Positions 52,701 to 61,964 of a stretch of DNA of 64,000 bases are shown in pieces. The number at the start of each line of letters is the position of its first letter. The stretch's first letter is position 1. This stretch comes from Crocinitomicaceae bacterium (GTDB lineage: Bacteria; Bacteroidota; Bacteroidia; Flavobacteriales_D; Crocinitomicaceae), in contig JANRBR010000011.1 in the NCBI GenBank assembly GCA_030727405.1, positions 1 through 64,000 of the forward strand, in the 5' to 3' direction. Position numbers and translations under genes: made by a program. The notes under the pieces are model-generated. The model worked only from the letters and a program-made list of their open reading frames with translations. It made no database searches and had not been told where the DNA came from.

Positions 52701-54711
52701 AAACAGCTGAGAGGCTTACAATTTCACCTGCACAAATAGATTGATTCGTTCCAATAGAAATATAGGGCGGTTGTTCTACGATAACCTGTATTAATTCAGA
52801 TTGCGTACTACATCCTCCAGATACTAAATTTGTAATGATACAATAATAAAAATAGGTTCCAGGTGAAAAATTGTTAGGCGAAAATGTAGGTGAGTTCGCT
52901 CCTGGAATGAGGGTTCCCCCAGTTCCAACTCCACCTTCATACCATTGATAACTGTAGGAACCCGTACCTCCTGATGCAGAGACAGATAAAAACGCAAAGC
53001 TGTTTGCGCAAGTCCATATGATGCCATTATTTGGAGCAATAACCGGCGCCACACATTCTTCATCAAAAAATCCAATGCCACCTGGTGTACTTGACGGCCC
53101 GTCTGTACCAGAATCACCATTTTCTGGTAATTCATATCCTCCAGTTCCACATTCTATACAGTTTCGAGATAATAGATAGTTAGTTGTTAAAATGGTTTGG
53201 TTTGTAGCATCCAAATTTGGAGGGTCGTTCACAACAAAATCGATTAGGTTAGCCAAAATATTTGTCGTGTTTGAACTAATCTTAAATAAGTAATTATTCA
53301 ACAAAATGTTATTCTCATAAAGCGTTCCAGACAATACACCAATGGGATTACCAAGGCAATTGATACTATCTTGGTAACTTAAGTCTAAAATCGAGTCACC
53401 AAGTGTAAAAATAAAATGCGTGATACCCGCTACAGTTGATACAACAGTATTTGGATGTGTTAAAAAAGGAATGAGTTCGCTTAAATCACACAGCGGATTA
53501 CAACAACTTGCATTACTGTTTAAACCACCCAATCCACCTTGACCACCTTGACCACCAAGCATGGCTAAACCTCCAGCGACATTTACAAAACTGGTATTCA
53601 CAGCGCCGCCACCTTTGTAGATTTTTATGGCACCGCCAGCGCCACCATTTCCCCCGCCGCCACCATTTCCGCCATCAGCTCCGTCACCACCACCACCACC
53701 ACAGATTCCGTCTCCGCCAGCTCCACCATTTGTTCCTGAAGCACCCGGCGTTCCTGAGTTACAAATCGATTTGATTAAGGTATTATTATGAGTGATACTT
53801 CCCGCTTTGATCAAAATGATTCCACCACCAATTCCACCGTTTCCGCCGTTTCCGCCATTTCCACCAACTTCACCGTTCTCGCCAGTGATTGAACAATTAC
53901 TTCCTCCGCCTCCGGCGCCAGCTTTTCCATTACCACCGTTACCTCCAGCGCCACCATCTCCAAAAAATAAATAATTGGATGAATTTGAGTTGTGTGTATT
54001 GTTACAAGAAGGGATTGCATTTCCACAAGGCAAAATACTTGTGGTACTATTAAAATATGCCAATGATCCACTTGCACCGTTTATCCCTACATCTCCATAG
54101 GCACCACCATTTCCAGCACCATTTATTCCGCTGCCCCCCATGCCATAAAGACCATTTGGACTCATGTTTGATCCAGAAAAACCACCTAAACCCCCAAGAC
54201 CACCCGGTCCACCAATTCCACCGTTACCCCCAAAAAATCCTTTATTTGAGGCATCAATTTCTCCAGCATCGAGGGAAAGAATATTGGAAACTAAAAAACA
54301 TATGACACCTCCTGTTTCACCATCCCAGGCCGGACAAGTAATGCTGTTTCCTGTAGAGATGGTAACATTCGAAAATTGGGGCACTTTTATCATTTGTGAA
54401 TAATTCGCAAATAAAGTATTCGAAACTATGCCTGCCGATAGAACGACATCTACTCCGGAAACAGAGATAACGTCCCTCAATTCATAGTCTCCAGTCAACA
54501 TATTTATTACCAAAACAACATTTCCACTTACTAGTGAAAAAGCACTAGTATTCAACAAAGTGAAAGTTGAACCAGATGTGCTTTGAATCTTTTTATAACT
54601 GTTTAGGACCGTATTTGCGCCAACTACAGGGATTCCATCCGAACCATTTCCAAATTGAGCAAACAGGGCAAAATGGAGTAGTAGAGTAAATAACAATGTA
54701 ATAAATTTCAT
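49798..54711 (-). CDS. giant glycine-rich T9SS type B adhesin-like protein
   Basis: 1637 residues from the ATG at 54711 (a TTG sits one codon earlier). Signal peptide MKFITLLFTLLLHFALFAQ. Residues about 161-400 are extremely glycine-rich (GGNGGIGGPGGLGGLGG and many similar runs). Then come Ig- or PKD-like domains (SGGTGSYSYQWYEGG) and several SprB-type repeats (GGTPLYTYLWSNGATTEDL, GGTPSYDYLWNNGQTTSSI), two PKD domains near 1380-1540 (WNFGNGSTSSTENATI, WSFGDGSPNSSLENPI) and the gliding-motility-associated C-terminal domain (VPNTITINDDNINEVF, IFDRWGEMIWE). Likely a cell-surface adhesin or motility-related protein exported by T9SS. Confidence 0.88.
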   Translation of the reverse strand: MKFITLLFTLLLHFALFAQFGNGSDGIPVVGANTVLNSYKKIQSTSGSTFTLLNTSAFSLVSGNVVLVINMLTGDYELRDVISVSGVDVVLSAGIVSNTLFANYSQMIKVPQFSNVTISTGNSITCPAWDGETGGVICFLVSNILSLDAGEIDASNKGFFGGNGGIGGPGGLGGLGGFSGSNMSPNGLYGMGGSGINGAGNGGAYGDVGINGASGSLAYFNSTTSILPCGNAIPSCNNTHNSNSSNYLFFGDGGAGGNGGNGKAGAGGGGSNCSITGENGEVGGNGGNGGNGGIGGGIILIKAGSITHNNTLIKSICNSGTPGASGTNGGAGGDGICGGGGGDGADGGNGGGGGNGGAGGAIKIYKGGGAVNTSFVNVAGGLAMLGGQGGQGGLGGLNSNASCCNPLCDLSELIPFLTHPNTVVSTVAGITHFIFTLGDSILDLSYQDSINCLGNPIGVLSGTLYENNILLNNYLFKISSNTTNILANLIDFVVNDPPNLDATNQTILTTNYLLSRNCIECGTGGYELPENGDSGTDGPSSTPGGIGFFDEECVAPVIAPNNGIIWTCANSFAFLSVSASGGTGSYSYQWYEGGVGTGGTLIPGANSPTFSPNNFSPGTYFYYCIITNLVSGGCSTQSELIQVIVEQPPYISIGTNQSICAGEIVSLSAVYWGGGSFFSPMWTSNGDGAFTNVFSLNTVYIPGAQDIAGGSVTLTLTSNPVGPCYSVSVSEVITIDPAVVVNAGLDQQICLIPNATVYLNGTISGGASTGTWSVSPSNGGTFGNANNLQTTFTPSFGGTITLTLTSANPTGPCNSESDELILSVNLEPVVSAQTASICSDVALNLNLDNLITGSGDTYTYTVSSSNQSVVPAGPNRTTASASNITDVYTNTTGSPVTITYSITPIGSNGCSGNPFTYTVTVNPEPVGISGVYTICSDLPITIQLNDQDVSNGMTGITYAWGAVPNNNVSGEGSGTGNIVQTLTNTTTGNQDVIYSIIPTSSLGCAGDTFTYTITVNPVFSSSSSLTICQGTTTQFYGQTLSTSGTYSHTLQAVNGCDSIVTLNLTVLSSSITLSSSIVQGNISCQGDTSGFIQLTVFGGTPLYTYLWSNGATTEDLINLPAGSYSVLITDANGCSITNQSFITEPTSALSINGNQTNIGCFGGNNGSISINAQGGTPSYDYLWNNGQTTSSINGLSTGTYTVLVTDILNCSTTMTFTIVQPLGEMGLTSTVINPSCLNTSTGSIDISVLNGTPAYNYSWSNGETTEDINNLSSGNYSVTVTDALGCIINTTLTVEDPVNPLIVTPTVNNLNCYGGSDAFINLAISGGISPYDILWNNGETLSMIDSLSAGNYSVMVSDNQGCQIPLSFTISQPAPIVANFNPSATSGCSPLTVTFNNSSSGSYTNYLWNFGNGSTSSTENATITFTQPSCYNISLIISNAAGCTDTLSADSLVCVFAGPDASFVTSSGGIDFYTGQLALQNTSNGAISDYHWSFGDGSPNSSLENPIHYYPEEQVGTYLVILSVIDTNGCVDTTSYVFSLVENLSVYVPNTITINDDNINEVFLPVFSNVDILQSYKLEIFDRWGEMIWETDNVSKGWNGRYKENKNVQIGTYTWKILYKDNVSVSRVMVGHVNVIR
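53515..54231 (-). repeat. glycine-rich low-complexity coding segment
   Basis: Encodes about 240 residues dominated by GG, GN and GA steps. The opposite strand shows long open frames rich in proline and histidine; these are a by-product of the GGN codons, not genes. Confidence 0.85.
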
Positions 54712-54980
54712 CAAAAACAGATTTTAGGCAAAGCTACAAAAATCAAGATTAACTTATCCTTAAGCTAATCAGTTGTTTTGAATTGACAACTCAACATTGA
54801 ACTTTCCCAAAAAAAGATGATATCTAACATTAACTTATAGTGAATCCTTTTTCAGTGCTCCGCAACGATTAGCAAATGTCTTTATCGGGTTCTAGTTCAT
54901 GGCAAAGAAAAGGTTTGATGTAAAACCTATCGGGTAATCTACTTCTAATTATCTTTAGGCTGTTTTTAATACGATTCGTT

Positions 54981-55595
54981 ATGAAGATTCTTTCCTCCAA
55001 TGCTATTTTGACATTCGCCGTAATTGTGTTCTTCGGATCATGTACACTAGAAAAAAGGTTGTACAGGCCAGGATTTAACATTGAATTGAAAGGATTTAAG
55101 CACCTTAAGAATGATCAAGGATGTCCAACAGATGACCTGACGACAGAATCAAAAACAGATCTGAACCGCTCTTCAACGCTTTCAATGGATAAGCAATTAA
55201 CTTTTACAGAAGTACCTGTAATTCATGATTTGGATCATCAATCGTTTCAACCACCTATGAAGGTAAAATCATTTCATCTAAGGAAAAACGCCAAAAACTT
55301 CGAAGAAAATATACAGGCATCTGGAATCACTAAAGCAATCGTTCAGAAGGATTCTGAAGAATCCGAGCTCAAAATGAATGCTAAGCTTGATAAACGCATG
55401 ACTTCTCTGAATAACGCTGGTGGAAATGATTTACTCCAATCAATTGCTTGGATTATACTCCTTGCCGGAATTGTTACGCTGATCATTCTTGGATTATTTA
55501 TTGGGTTCGTTTTATTCATTAAAATCCTATTATTTCTACTTTCACTATTACTTATCGCATTCTTGATTTATGTATTTAGTGTAGGGCTCTTGTGA
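54981..55595 (+). CDS. lipoprotein with C-terminal hydrophobic segments
   Basis: 204 residues. Lipoprotein signal with lipobox FGSC (Cys at residue 21), then the motif TLEKRLYRPGFNIE, which I have a weak memory of from other Bacteroidota proteins of unknown role. A polar, lysine-rich middle is followed by two hydrophobic segments at about 145-200 (SIAWIILLAGIVTLIILGLF, FVLFIKILLFLLSLLLIAF). The lipid anchor plus membrane segments is unusual. A terminator follows directly. Function unknown. Confidence 0.7.
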   Translation: MKILSSNAILTFAVIVFFGSCTLEKRLYRPGFNIELKGFKHLKNDQGCPTDDLTTESKTDLNRSSTLSMDKQLTFTEVPVIHDLDHQSFQPPMKVKSFHLRKNAKNFEENIQASGITKAIVQKDSEESELKMNAKLDKRMTSLNNAGGNDLLQSIAWIILLAGIVTLIILGLFIGFVLFIKILLFLLSLLLIAFLIYVFSVGLL

Positions 55596-55613
55596 ATAAA
55601 AGCATAATGCAGA

Positions 55614-55644
55614 AACCTTCAACAGTCAACTGCGAAGGTTTTTT
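55614..55644 (+). terminator. intrinsic terminator after the lipoprotein gene
   Basis: AACCTTC (55614-55620) pairs with GAAGGTT (55634-55640), with CAG/CTG inside, then TTTT. It follows the stop at 55595 by 18 bp. Confidence 0.7.
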
Positions 55645-55667
55645 AAAGCGTTTTTCCTGAAAAAATG

Positions 55668-56792
55668 TTACCCCTTCGGCTTCTCCACTCTCCCATCGGC
55701 ATGCTTGGCAAAGCGACCTTCGGAGGCATCGTGTACTTGATCGTAACGCGACCATGGCCATCCGCCGAATTGTGTCTTTTGGTAATCTTCGAATGCTTGG
55801 TAGATTTCTTCTTTGGTGTTCATCACGAATGGACCATGTTGAACAACCGGCTCGTTGATGGGACGTCCCTGCAAGACGAGCACTTTGGATGTTTCTGTGC
55901 TGTTTTTTAAGGTCAAGGACATTGTCGGATCGACCTCTACTGCATGGTAATGCGGGATTACTTGTCCATCGATGCTTAAACGGTTTCCTTCGTAGTAAAA
56001 CAAGGTGCGGTTCACTCCTACTTCCGTTGCTGGTAGCGTCCATTCTGCATTTGCTTCCATGTGAATGTTGTAAATCGCGACGTGGTTGTTTTCCTCGGCG
56101 GCCCATGAATTTGGTGGCGCAGCAAGGGAACGGTGTTCACCTAATTTCCCCACCAAGACTTCAATGTGACTTTCAACTCCTTGTGCATCTTTCGTTGCAA
56201 ACTTTGGAACAGACTCCGACCAAATCATCTTAAAATGCGGTTGAACCATTTTGCTCTTTTTCGGAAGGTTTAACCAAATTTGAAACAACTCCAAAGGATT
56301 GTCTTTGTCTTGACTCAACAAGGGAAACATCTCCGAATGCTGAACACCTTTTCCTGCGGTCATCCATTGTACATCGCCGTTTCCATAACGTCCAGCTGCA
56401 CCCAAAGAATCCGCATGATCAACAAGTCCTGTGCGTACGACGGTAATCGTTTCAAAGCCACGGTGTGGGTGTCCAGGAAAACCAGGTACCGTTGACCCAT
56501 GATACATGCGAAATCCATCTTTGACGATGAAATCTTGTCCCATGTGGCGACCATTGAATAAACTTGGATCTGGTCCTAGTTGCGCGTTTCCTTTTGGGAA
56601 GAAGTCTTCGTGATGGACACAGAATAAAAATGGATCTGCGGTTTCCCATTGGAATCCGAGTGCACGAATCTTTTTGATGCTATTTTGTGGTTCTTTCATT
56701 TCTTCTTTTTCTTTAGACCAAGTGGCAAAGGGAATCGCTACCAAGGAAGATATTCCGAGGCCAAGTCTTGTGATGAAATTTCTTCTTTCCAT
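55668..56792 (-). CDS. pirin family protein with export signal
   Basis: 374 residues from the ATG at 56792; an in-frame ATG at 56831 is possible. The N-terminus ERRNFITRLGLGISSLVAIP reads as a twin-arginine or signal sequence, which is unusual because pirins are normally cytoplasmic. The pirin cupin follows: GRHMGQDFIV, PGHPHRGFETITVV (metal His pair), DVQWMTAGKGVQHSEMF, and a C-terminal cupin with VLVLQGRPINEPVVQHGPFV. Pirins are metal-binding cupins, some with quercetinase activity. Substrate unknown; no operon partner. Confidence 0.88.
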   Translation of the reverse strand: MERRNFITRLGLGISSLVAIPFATWSKEKEEMKEPQNSIKKIRALGFQWETADPFLFCVHHEDFFPKGNAQLGPDPSLFNGRHMGQDFIVKDGFRMYHGSTVPGFPGHPHRGFETITVVRTGLVDHADSLGAAGRYGNGDVQWMTAGKGVQHSEMFPLLSQDKDNPLELFQIWLNLPKKSKMVQPHFKMIWSESVPKFATKDAQGVESHIEVLVGKLGEHRSLAAPPNSWAAEENNHVAIYNIHMEANAEWTLPATEVGVNRTLFYYEGNRLSIDGQVIPHYHAVEVDPTMSLTLKNSTETSKVLVLQGRPINEPVVQHGPFVMNTKEEIYQAFEDYQKTQFGGWPWSRYDQVHDASEGRFAKHADGRVEKPKG

Positions 56793-56886
56793 GCGTTTTA
56801 ATTGAGCCTTCAAAAATAAAGGTTTTCGCATAAGAATTACCTTAACGGATGTTAAGAAATTTCAGAATGGTTGCCTTGATTTTAAA

Positions 56887-58482
56887 CTAGGAAATTTCCA
56901 ACTTAAATTCGGACGTTTTATGGAACACCAATTCTGGGTAATCTTGCTCCGCCATCTGTAATAAGAATGGTGTTTCTGCCAAGAAAACGATGTTGTCGTC
57001 TTTGTCGGTTGCTAGGTAGTTGGACTTCGCTCGCATGAAACTTTGTAATTGCTCATTATTGTCCGTGGTGATCCAACATGCTTTGAAATAATTTCTAGGT
57101 ACAAAGCGGCAATTTGCGCCATATTCGTGAATTAAACGGTAATTAATCACCTCAAATTGAAGTTGACCGACCGTTCCAACAATTTTACGATTACCCGGTT
57201 GTTGCACAAATAATTGTGCCACCCCTTCGTCGATCAACTGGCGAATCCCTTTTTCCAATTGCTTAGATTTTAACGGATCCAAGTTTTCCAATTCCTGGAA
57301 GATTTCTGGGGAGAAACTTGGAATTCCTTTATACATCATCACCTCGCCACCCGTCAATGTATCGCCAATTTTAAAGTTTCCCGTATCGTATAATCCAACA
57401 ACGTCGCCTGGAAAGGCTTCATCAATGACACTTTTATCTTGCGCCATAAAGGAAGTTGGATTCGGAAATTTCAATTTTTTACCCAAACGTACGTGCTGAT
57501 AAAAGGTATTGCGTTCAAATTTACCAGATACGACGCGTAAAAAGGCGATGCGATCACGGTGTTTTGGATCTAAGTTTGCGTGAATTTTGAACACAAATCC
57601 AGAGAATTGATCGTCTCCAGGCTCTACCATACGCTTATCTGTTTCACGTCCACGTGGGGAGGGCGAAACTTCGCAAAAGGTATCCAACAATTCTTTGACT
57701 CCGAAATTATTTACGGCGGAACCAAAGAATACAGGAGCAACATCGCCTGCTAAATAAGCTTCTCTGCTAAAAGTATCATATACTCCTTCAATCGTTTCTA
57801 ATTCCTCGCGCAATTCATCCGCTGGTTTTTCTCCAACGATTTCATTCAATGCAACATCATTAATATCTGAAATAGAAACAACGTCGTTTGAAATTTTCGT
57901 TTTATTCGCCGAAAATAAATTCAAGCCTTTTTGGTAAATGTTGTAAACACCTTGAAAACGGTCTCCCATTCCAATTGGCCAAGTCAATGGACGAACGTGG
58001 ATATCCAAGCTTTGTTCCAATTCATCCAAAAGTTCGAAAGGATCCTTCCCATCTCGGTCCATTTTATTGATGAAGATAATCACCGGCGTTTTACGCATGC
58101 GACAAACTTCCATCAACTTACGTGTTTGTTCCTCCACCCCATTCGCACAGTCAATCACCAGAATCACACTATCGACAGCCGTTAAGGTACGAAAGGTATC
58201 TTCCGCAAAGTCTTTGTGTCCAGGAGTATCAAGAATATTGATTTGCTTTCCATTGTATTCAAAAGCCATGACCGATGTAGCAACGGATATTCCACGTTGT
58301 TTCTCGATTTCCATGAAATCCGAAGTCGCGCTTTTTTTGATCTTATTGTTCTTAACGGCACCAGCTGTTTGAATGGCACCACCAAAAAGCAACAACTTTT
58401 CTGTTAGCGTCGTTTTACCTGCATCGGGATGCGAAATGATCCCAAAGGTTCTTCTTTTTTCGATGGCTTCTTGATTCTTCAT
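56887..58482 (-). CDS. prfC: peptide chain release factor 3
   Basis: 531-residue translational GTPase that frees RF1/RF2 from the ribosome after peptide release. G1 [15 protein letters not shown] near residue 17, switch region [18 protein letters not shown]3 [13 protein letters not shown]4 [10 protein letters not shown], then domains II and III ([37 protein letters not shown]). Length is typical of RF3. It stands downstream of the ndk terminator and seems to have its own transcription. Confidence 0.95.
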   Translation of the reverse strand: MKNQEAIEKRRTFGIISHPDAGKTTLTEKLLLFGGAIQTAGAVKNNKIKKSATSDFMEIEKQRGISVATSVMAFEYNGKQINILDTPGHKDFAEDTFRTLTAVDSVILVIDCANGVEEQTRKLMEVCRMRKTPVIIFINKMDRDGKDPFELLDELEQSLDIHVRPLTWPIGMGDRFQGVYNIYQKGLNLFSANKTKISNDVVSISDINDVALNEIVGEKPADELREELETIEGVYDTFSREAYLAGDVAPVFFGSAVNNFGVKELLDTFCEVSPSPRGRETDKRMVEPGDDQFSGFVFKIHANLDPKHRDRIAFLRVVSGKFERNTFYQHVRLGKKLKFPNPTSFMAQDKSVIDEAFPGDVVGLYDTGNFKIGDTLTGGEVMMYKGIPSFSPEIFQELENLDPLKSKQLEKGIRQLIDEGVAQLFVQQPGNRKIVGTVGQLQFEVINYRLIHEYGANCRFVPRNYFKACWITTDNNEQLQSFMRAKSNYLATDKDDNIVFLAETPFLLQMAEQDYPELVFHKTSEFKLEIS

Positions 58483-58496
58483 GGTATGCTATGGAA

Positions 58497-58523
58497 TGAA
58501 AAAAGACCGCAATGCGGTCTTTT
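58497..58523 (-). terminator. intrinsic terminator of ndk
   Basis: AAAAGACCGC (58501-58510) pairs with GCGGTCTTTT (58514-58523), loop AAT. On the minus strand a T run follows (58497-58500 region). It lies between the ndk stop and prfC start. Confidence 0.85.
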
Positions 58524-58545
58524 CAAAAATATGGGTTGTCAGAAA

Positions 58546-58965
58546 TTAAAAAATCTCTGCAGCTGTAAAATGAAAGTGTCCTTCGCTCTCTGCATTTTCA
58601 TCAGAATCAGAACCATGTACAGCGTTTCTTCCTTTGCTTTCAGCGTATGCTTTACGGATGGTTCCATCAGCTGCTTCAGAAGGATCAGTAGCGCCAATTA
58701 AGGTGCGGAAATCAGCAACTGCATTTTCTTTTTCTAAGATTGCAGCCACGATTGGTCCTGAACACATATATTCAACTAATTCTCCGTAGAATGGACGCTC
58801 AGCGTGTACTTCGTAGAATTTTTTCGCTTGATCTTCAGTTAATTGCGTGTATTTCATCGCTTTAATCTGGAATCCTGCAGAGATAATCATGTCGATGATT
58901 TTCCCCATGTGCCCGTTTTCAATTGCATCAGGCTTAAGCATTGTAAAAGTTCGGTTCGTTGCCAT
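58546..58965 (-). CDS. ndk: nucleoside-diphosphate kinase
   Basis: 140-residue Ndk, which balances nucleoside triphosphate pools by a phospho-histidine mechanism. [13 protein letters not shown] at the start, [36 protein letters not shown], and the active-site histidine in [16 protein letters not shown]. The ATG at 58965 is the conserved start; the frame is open to 59016 but a TACCTTTG promoter box lies in that part. Confidence 0.96.
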   Translation of the reverse strand: MATNRTFTMLKPDAIENGHMGKIIDMIISAGFQIKAMKYTQLTEDQAKKFYEVHAERPFYGELVEYMCSGPIVAAILEKENAVADFRTLIGATDPSEAADGTIRKAYAESKGRNAVHGSDSDENAESEGHFHFTAAEIF

Positions 58966-58985
58966 TTTTTTTTCTAATTTGGATG

Positions 58986-59013
58986 CAAAGGTATGGATTT
59001 TTTCGTGATCCAA
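58986..59013 (-). promoter_or_regulatory. promoter of ndk
   Basis: On the minus strand TTG (59013-59011), 17 nt, then TACCTTTG (58993-58986), 20 bp before the ndk ATG. It matches the Bacteroidota pattern and argues against the longer ndk start. Confidence 0.5.
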
Positions 59014-59019
59014 CATGAA

Positions 59020-61452
59020 CTATTTACCTTGCCCCGTTTTTTTCTTGTTGGCAAATTCGACAATGATTCCCAATGTTGGCTGAACAATTCCATTTGAGTT
59101 CGCAATGAATTTTGCTTTGTAATGTCCAGGATTAGCAGGATCAACAATTGGTGTTCCATTTGAATCCGTTTCTACCAGCATGATTGGAGCCAACTTCGCT
59201 TTGTATCCATAGGCATTTTGAATGTCCAAATAAAAATTCAAGGTCAGTTTTTCCAAGTACCATTTTTTGTCTACTCGAACATTTAATTGATGAAAACTAG
59301 ACTCACGCTGTGTGTTCAATAAAGAATAATCTAGAATTCCCTGGCCGTTGATGTCCCAGTTTTGAATCATTGTTGATGTTTCCACGTCGTATGGAGTATA
59401 AGGAGATCCACCTGAGAACAACCAACGCATTCCCAATTCCCATCCATTTTTGAAACGTTTTCCACCAGTTAAGGAAACAATGTGTTTGCTATCCCACGCC
59501 GTTGGAACATATGTGCCATTTTTGTCTTGGAACTCAGAATTCACGAAGGTATAAGCAAGTATGGCGTAATAGCCTTTAAATAGTTTTTGTTGGAACAAAA
59601 ATTCCATACCATAGGATCTACCTTGAGAAATAGATTTTACTTCTTCGTTTCCAATCACTCCGAAATCAGATCCAACATTTGCCAAACAAAGAGAATCTTT
59701 CAATGAGAAAGGATAACGGTTGTATTTTTTATAGAATCCTTCCAAGGTAAATCGAGAATTCATTTTTGTCAAAAATTCACTTCCAATCACGAAATGATCT
59801 GCTTGAATGTACTTCACTTCATTTTGTTGATTCACCAAGGTTCCTTGCGCATTTCTATATCCTAAGATCGTGTAAGATGGCAATTGGTGATACCTTGCCA
59901 CACTTCCGTTCAAGGCAATTTGATCGGTGATGCGGTAAGACAATGCCAAACTAGGAGAAAGTTGATCCAAAGGATTCATCATGCTTTTCGAATAATTAGA
60001 GAAATCCGTTCGCAATCCCAAGGATGCATTTAAGCGCTCGTTGAAAAAAGCCTTACTCACTTGGCCAAAGGCCGCCATTTTACTCATGAACAAGTTCGAT
60101 TTAAAATCGATCGTTACTGGATTGCCTTGAATGGTAATTTTGTTGTAAGTCGAAGAGAAATAACGTGCATATTCATACCCAAATCCTGCGTTCACCTTCC
60201 ATCCGTTTTTTGTATAAGTATGTTCAAAACGGAATTTATTTTCGGCTTCAAAAGAACGGTAATCTTGCAACAAATTCGCCGGTGTTTCGATGCGGTTTTT
60301 GTAGCGGTATGCAGCGTTATTCAACATGTTTCGACTGACTACAATGTTCTGATATGAATTTTTCGAAAAGTGAATCCAATTGACCCCCATTGTGTAATTC
60401 CACTGTTTTTGAATCGGCAAATTATTGATGATGAAATTGTTGTATTCCCTTGCAGCGGTATCTGTAACCGACGCATTCACATCCGTATTCACATCGAAGT
60501 TATCTAAAGCACCAAGTCCAATTATGGTTAATTTGTTTTTCTCGTTTACCTTGTAATTGATTTTAAACTGGCTATCGTTGTACGAAGGTAAAATCGGTAA
60601 TTTCAAGGCCATGAATAGAAATTGCAAGTAGGATTTACGTGCAGAAAATATGAAATCCCCTTTTTTACCTAATGGACCATCAAACGTTAAACCGGCATCA
60701 CTGGAACCTAAAGAGAAATTAGAAATGATACCGTCCTTGTTTCCGTCTTTTTGCTTAAACGCCAATACAGAACTGAGTCCATTTGCACGATTTGCTGGAA
60801 ATGCTCCGGAGTAGAAATCTACTTCACGGATGAAATTCACATTCAACAATCCTACCGGTCCACCACTACTTCCCTGCGTCGCAAAGTGATTGATGTTTGG
60901 TACTTCGATGCCGTCTAAATAAAACTTGTTCTCTCCTGGGGATCCACCGCGAATGATGATGTCGTTTCGAAATGTTGCTCTGGAAGCCACACCTGGCAAT
61001 GCCGCAATCACACGACTCACATCGCGATTCGCACCCGGTTGTCGTTCGATTTCCGTCGCATTCAAGGTTTTTAACGAGTTGGGAGATTCGGATTTTCGAA
61101 CAAATGGGGAAGCTTTTACAATTACTTCTTTTTGATTAGAAACAAGTTCCTCTAAGGCAAAATCCAAATCAATGGCACGGGCATTGGTTACAGTAATTTC
61201 ATTGATGATTAATTCTTTGAATCCAATTGACACAGCTTTAAACGAATAAACTCCTGGTTTTAATCCAGTTAATTCAAAGGTTCCATCGGCTAATGTGATG
61301 GCTCCTTTCGCTTGTTCGATGAGTTGAACTTTCGCGTTTTCAATGCCCGCATTTGTTAGCGAGTTGAATACCCGACCTCGTACAACGCCATTTTGGGCTT
61401 GAAATCCTGTGATAATGAAAAAGGTAACTAAAAAGGTAACTAATAACTTCAT
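59020..61452 (-). CDS. TonB-dependent receptor
   Basis: 810-residue outer-membrane receptor. Signal peptide MKLLVTFLVTFFIITGFQAQ, then a carboxypeptidase-regulatory-like domain about 20-105 (VVRGRVFNSLTNAGIENAKV, LADGTFELTGLKPGVYSF), the plug domain about 120-230 (SLKTLNATEIERQPGANRDV, IIRGGSPGENKFYLDGIEVP) and a beta-barrel to the end. The N-terminal CRD plus plug without a SusD partner suggests uptake of something other than a large glycan; ligand unknown. No SusD-like gene is adjacent. Confidence 0.92.
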   Translation of the reverse strand: MKLLVTFLVTFFIITGFQAQNGVVRGRVFNSLTNAGIENAKVQLIEQAKGAITLADGTFELTGLKPGVYSFKAVSIGFKELIINEITVTNARAIDLDFALEELVSNQKEVIVKASPFVRKSESPNSLKTLNATEIERQPGANRDVSRVIAALPGVASRATFRNDIIIRGGSPGENKFYLDGIEVPNINHFATQGSSGGPVGLLNVNFIREVDFYSGAFPANRANGLSSVLAFKQKDGNKDGIISNFSLGSSDAGLTFDGPLGKKGDFIFSARKSYLQFLFMALKLPILPSYNDSQFKINYKVNEKNKLTIIGLGALDNFDVNTDVNASVTDTAAREYNNFIINNLPIQKQWNYTMGVNWIHFSKNSYQNIVVSRNMLNNAAYRYKNRIETPANLLQDYRSFEAENKFRFEHTYTKNGWKVNAGFGYEYARYFSSTYNKITIQGNPVTIDFKSNLFMSKMAAFGQVSKAFFNERLNASLGLRTDFSNYSKSMMNPLDQLSPSLALSYRITDQIALNGSVARYHQLPSYTILGYRNAQGTLVNQQNEVKYIQADHFVIGSEFLTKMNSRFTLEGFYKKYNRYPFSLKDSLCLANVGSDFGVIGNEEVKSISQGRSYGMEFLFQQKLFKGYYAILAYTFVNSEFQDKNGTYVPTAWDSKHIVSLTGGKRFKNGWELGMRWLFSGGSPYTPYDVETSTMIQNWDINGQGILDYSLLNTQRESSFHQLNVRVDKKWYLEKLTLNFYLDIQNAYGYKAKLAPIMLVETDSNGTPIVDPANPGHYKAKFIANSNGIVQPTLGIIVEFANKKKTGQGK

Positions 61453-61514
61453 TTTGTTTAATGTTTGTTGCTAAATCGATTAAAAAGATTAAACAAAAGA
61501 GTTTCAAAAAGGTT

Positions 61515-61964
61515 TTAATCCGATGGAATTTTTTCCGTTTTTATCCAAGTTTGCGTTCGAAAGAAAGGACCGATATACCCTCTGACATTGAGTTTGCTGT
61601 AATTATTGGCTTGAATCCAAATTTTTGCATCGTAGAATTTTCCATTATCTGGATCCAAAATAGTTCCCCCCTCCCATTCGCTGCCGCTCCAACTCATGTT
61701 TTTGATGATTTGCATTCCCATTACAGGCTTGTTTTTAAGGTTTCCCACACATTCTTTGCATAAGGAATGGGGACCATCCTTGCCTCTTTTATAAATGTAA
61801 ACGACCTTTCCACACATTTTCCCATCTTTCTTGTACAACTCCACAATGGATTTTTTAAGGCCACTTTCATCATCAATGGTAATCCAATAACCGAGACAAC
61901 TCTGAGCGGACAACTGAAGGTGTAAAAAAAGAGTGAAGAGCAACAAGATTATTTTTGACATCAT
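61515..61964 (-). CDS. DUF2147 exported protein
   Basis: 150 residues from ATG 61964 (MMSKIILLLFTLFLHLQLSAQ, signal peptide). The mature domain is DUF2147: CLGYWITIDDESGLKKSIVE, YKKDGKMCGKVVYIYK, CKECVGNLKNKPVMGMQIIK, GGTILDPDNGKFYDAKIW and LNVRGYIGPFFRTQTWIK. Function is unknown; this lipocalin-like family is common in envelope proteins. The ATG overlaps the pabA/trpG stop as ATGA, so the genes are coupled, though no shared pathway is evident. Confidence 0.88.
   Translation of the reverse strand: MMSKIILLLFTLFLHLQLSAQSCLGYWITIDDESGLKKSIVELYKKDGKMCGKVVYIYKRGKDGPHSLCKECVGNLKNKPVMGMQIIKNMSWSGSEWEGGTILDPDNGKFYDAKIWIQANNYSKLNVRGYIGPFFRTQTWIKTEKIPSD

Noticed and set aside
53508-54305. Plus-strand proline- and histidine-rich open frames
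   Set aside because: They mirror the GGN-rich coding of the giant adhesin on the minus strand.
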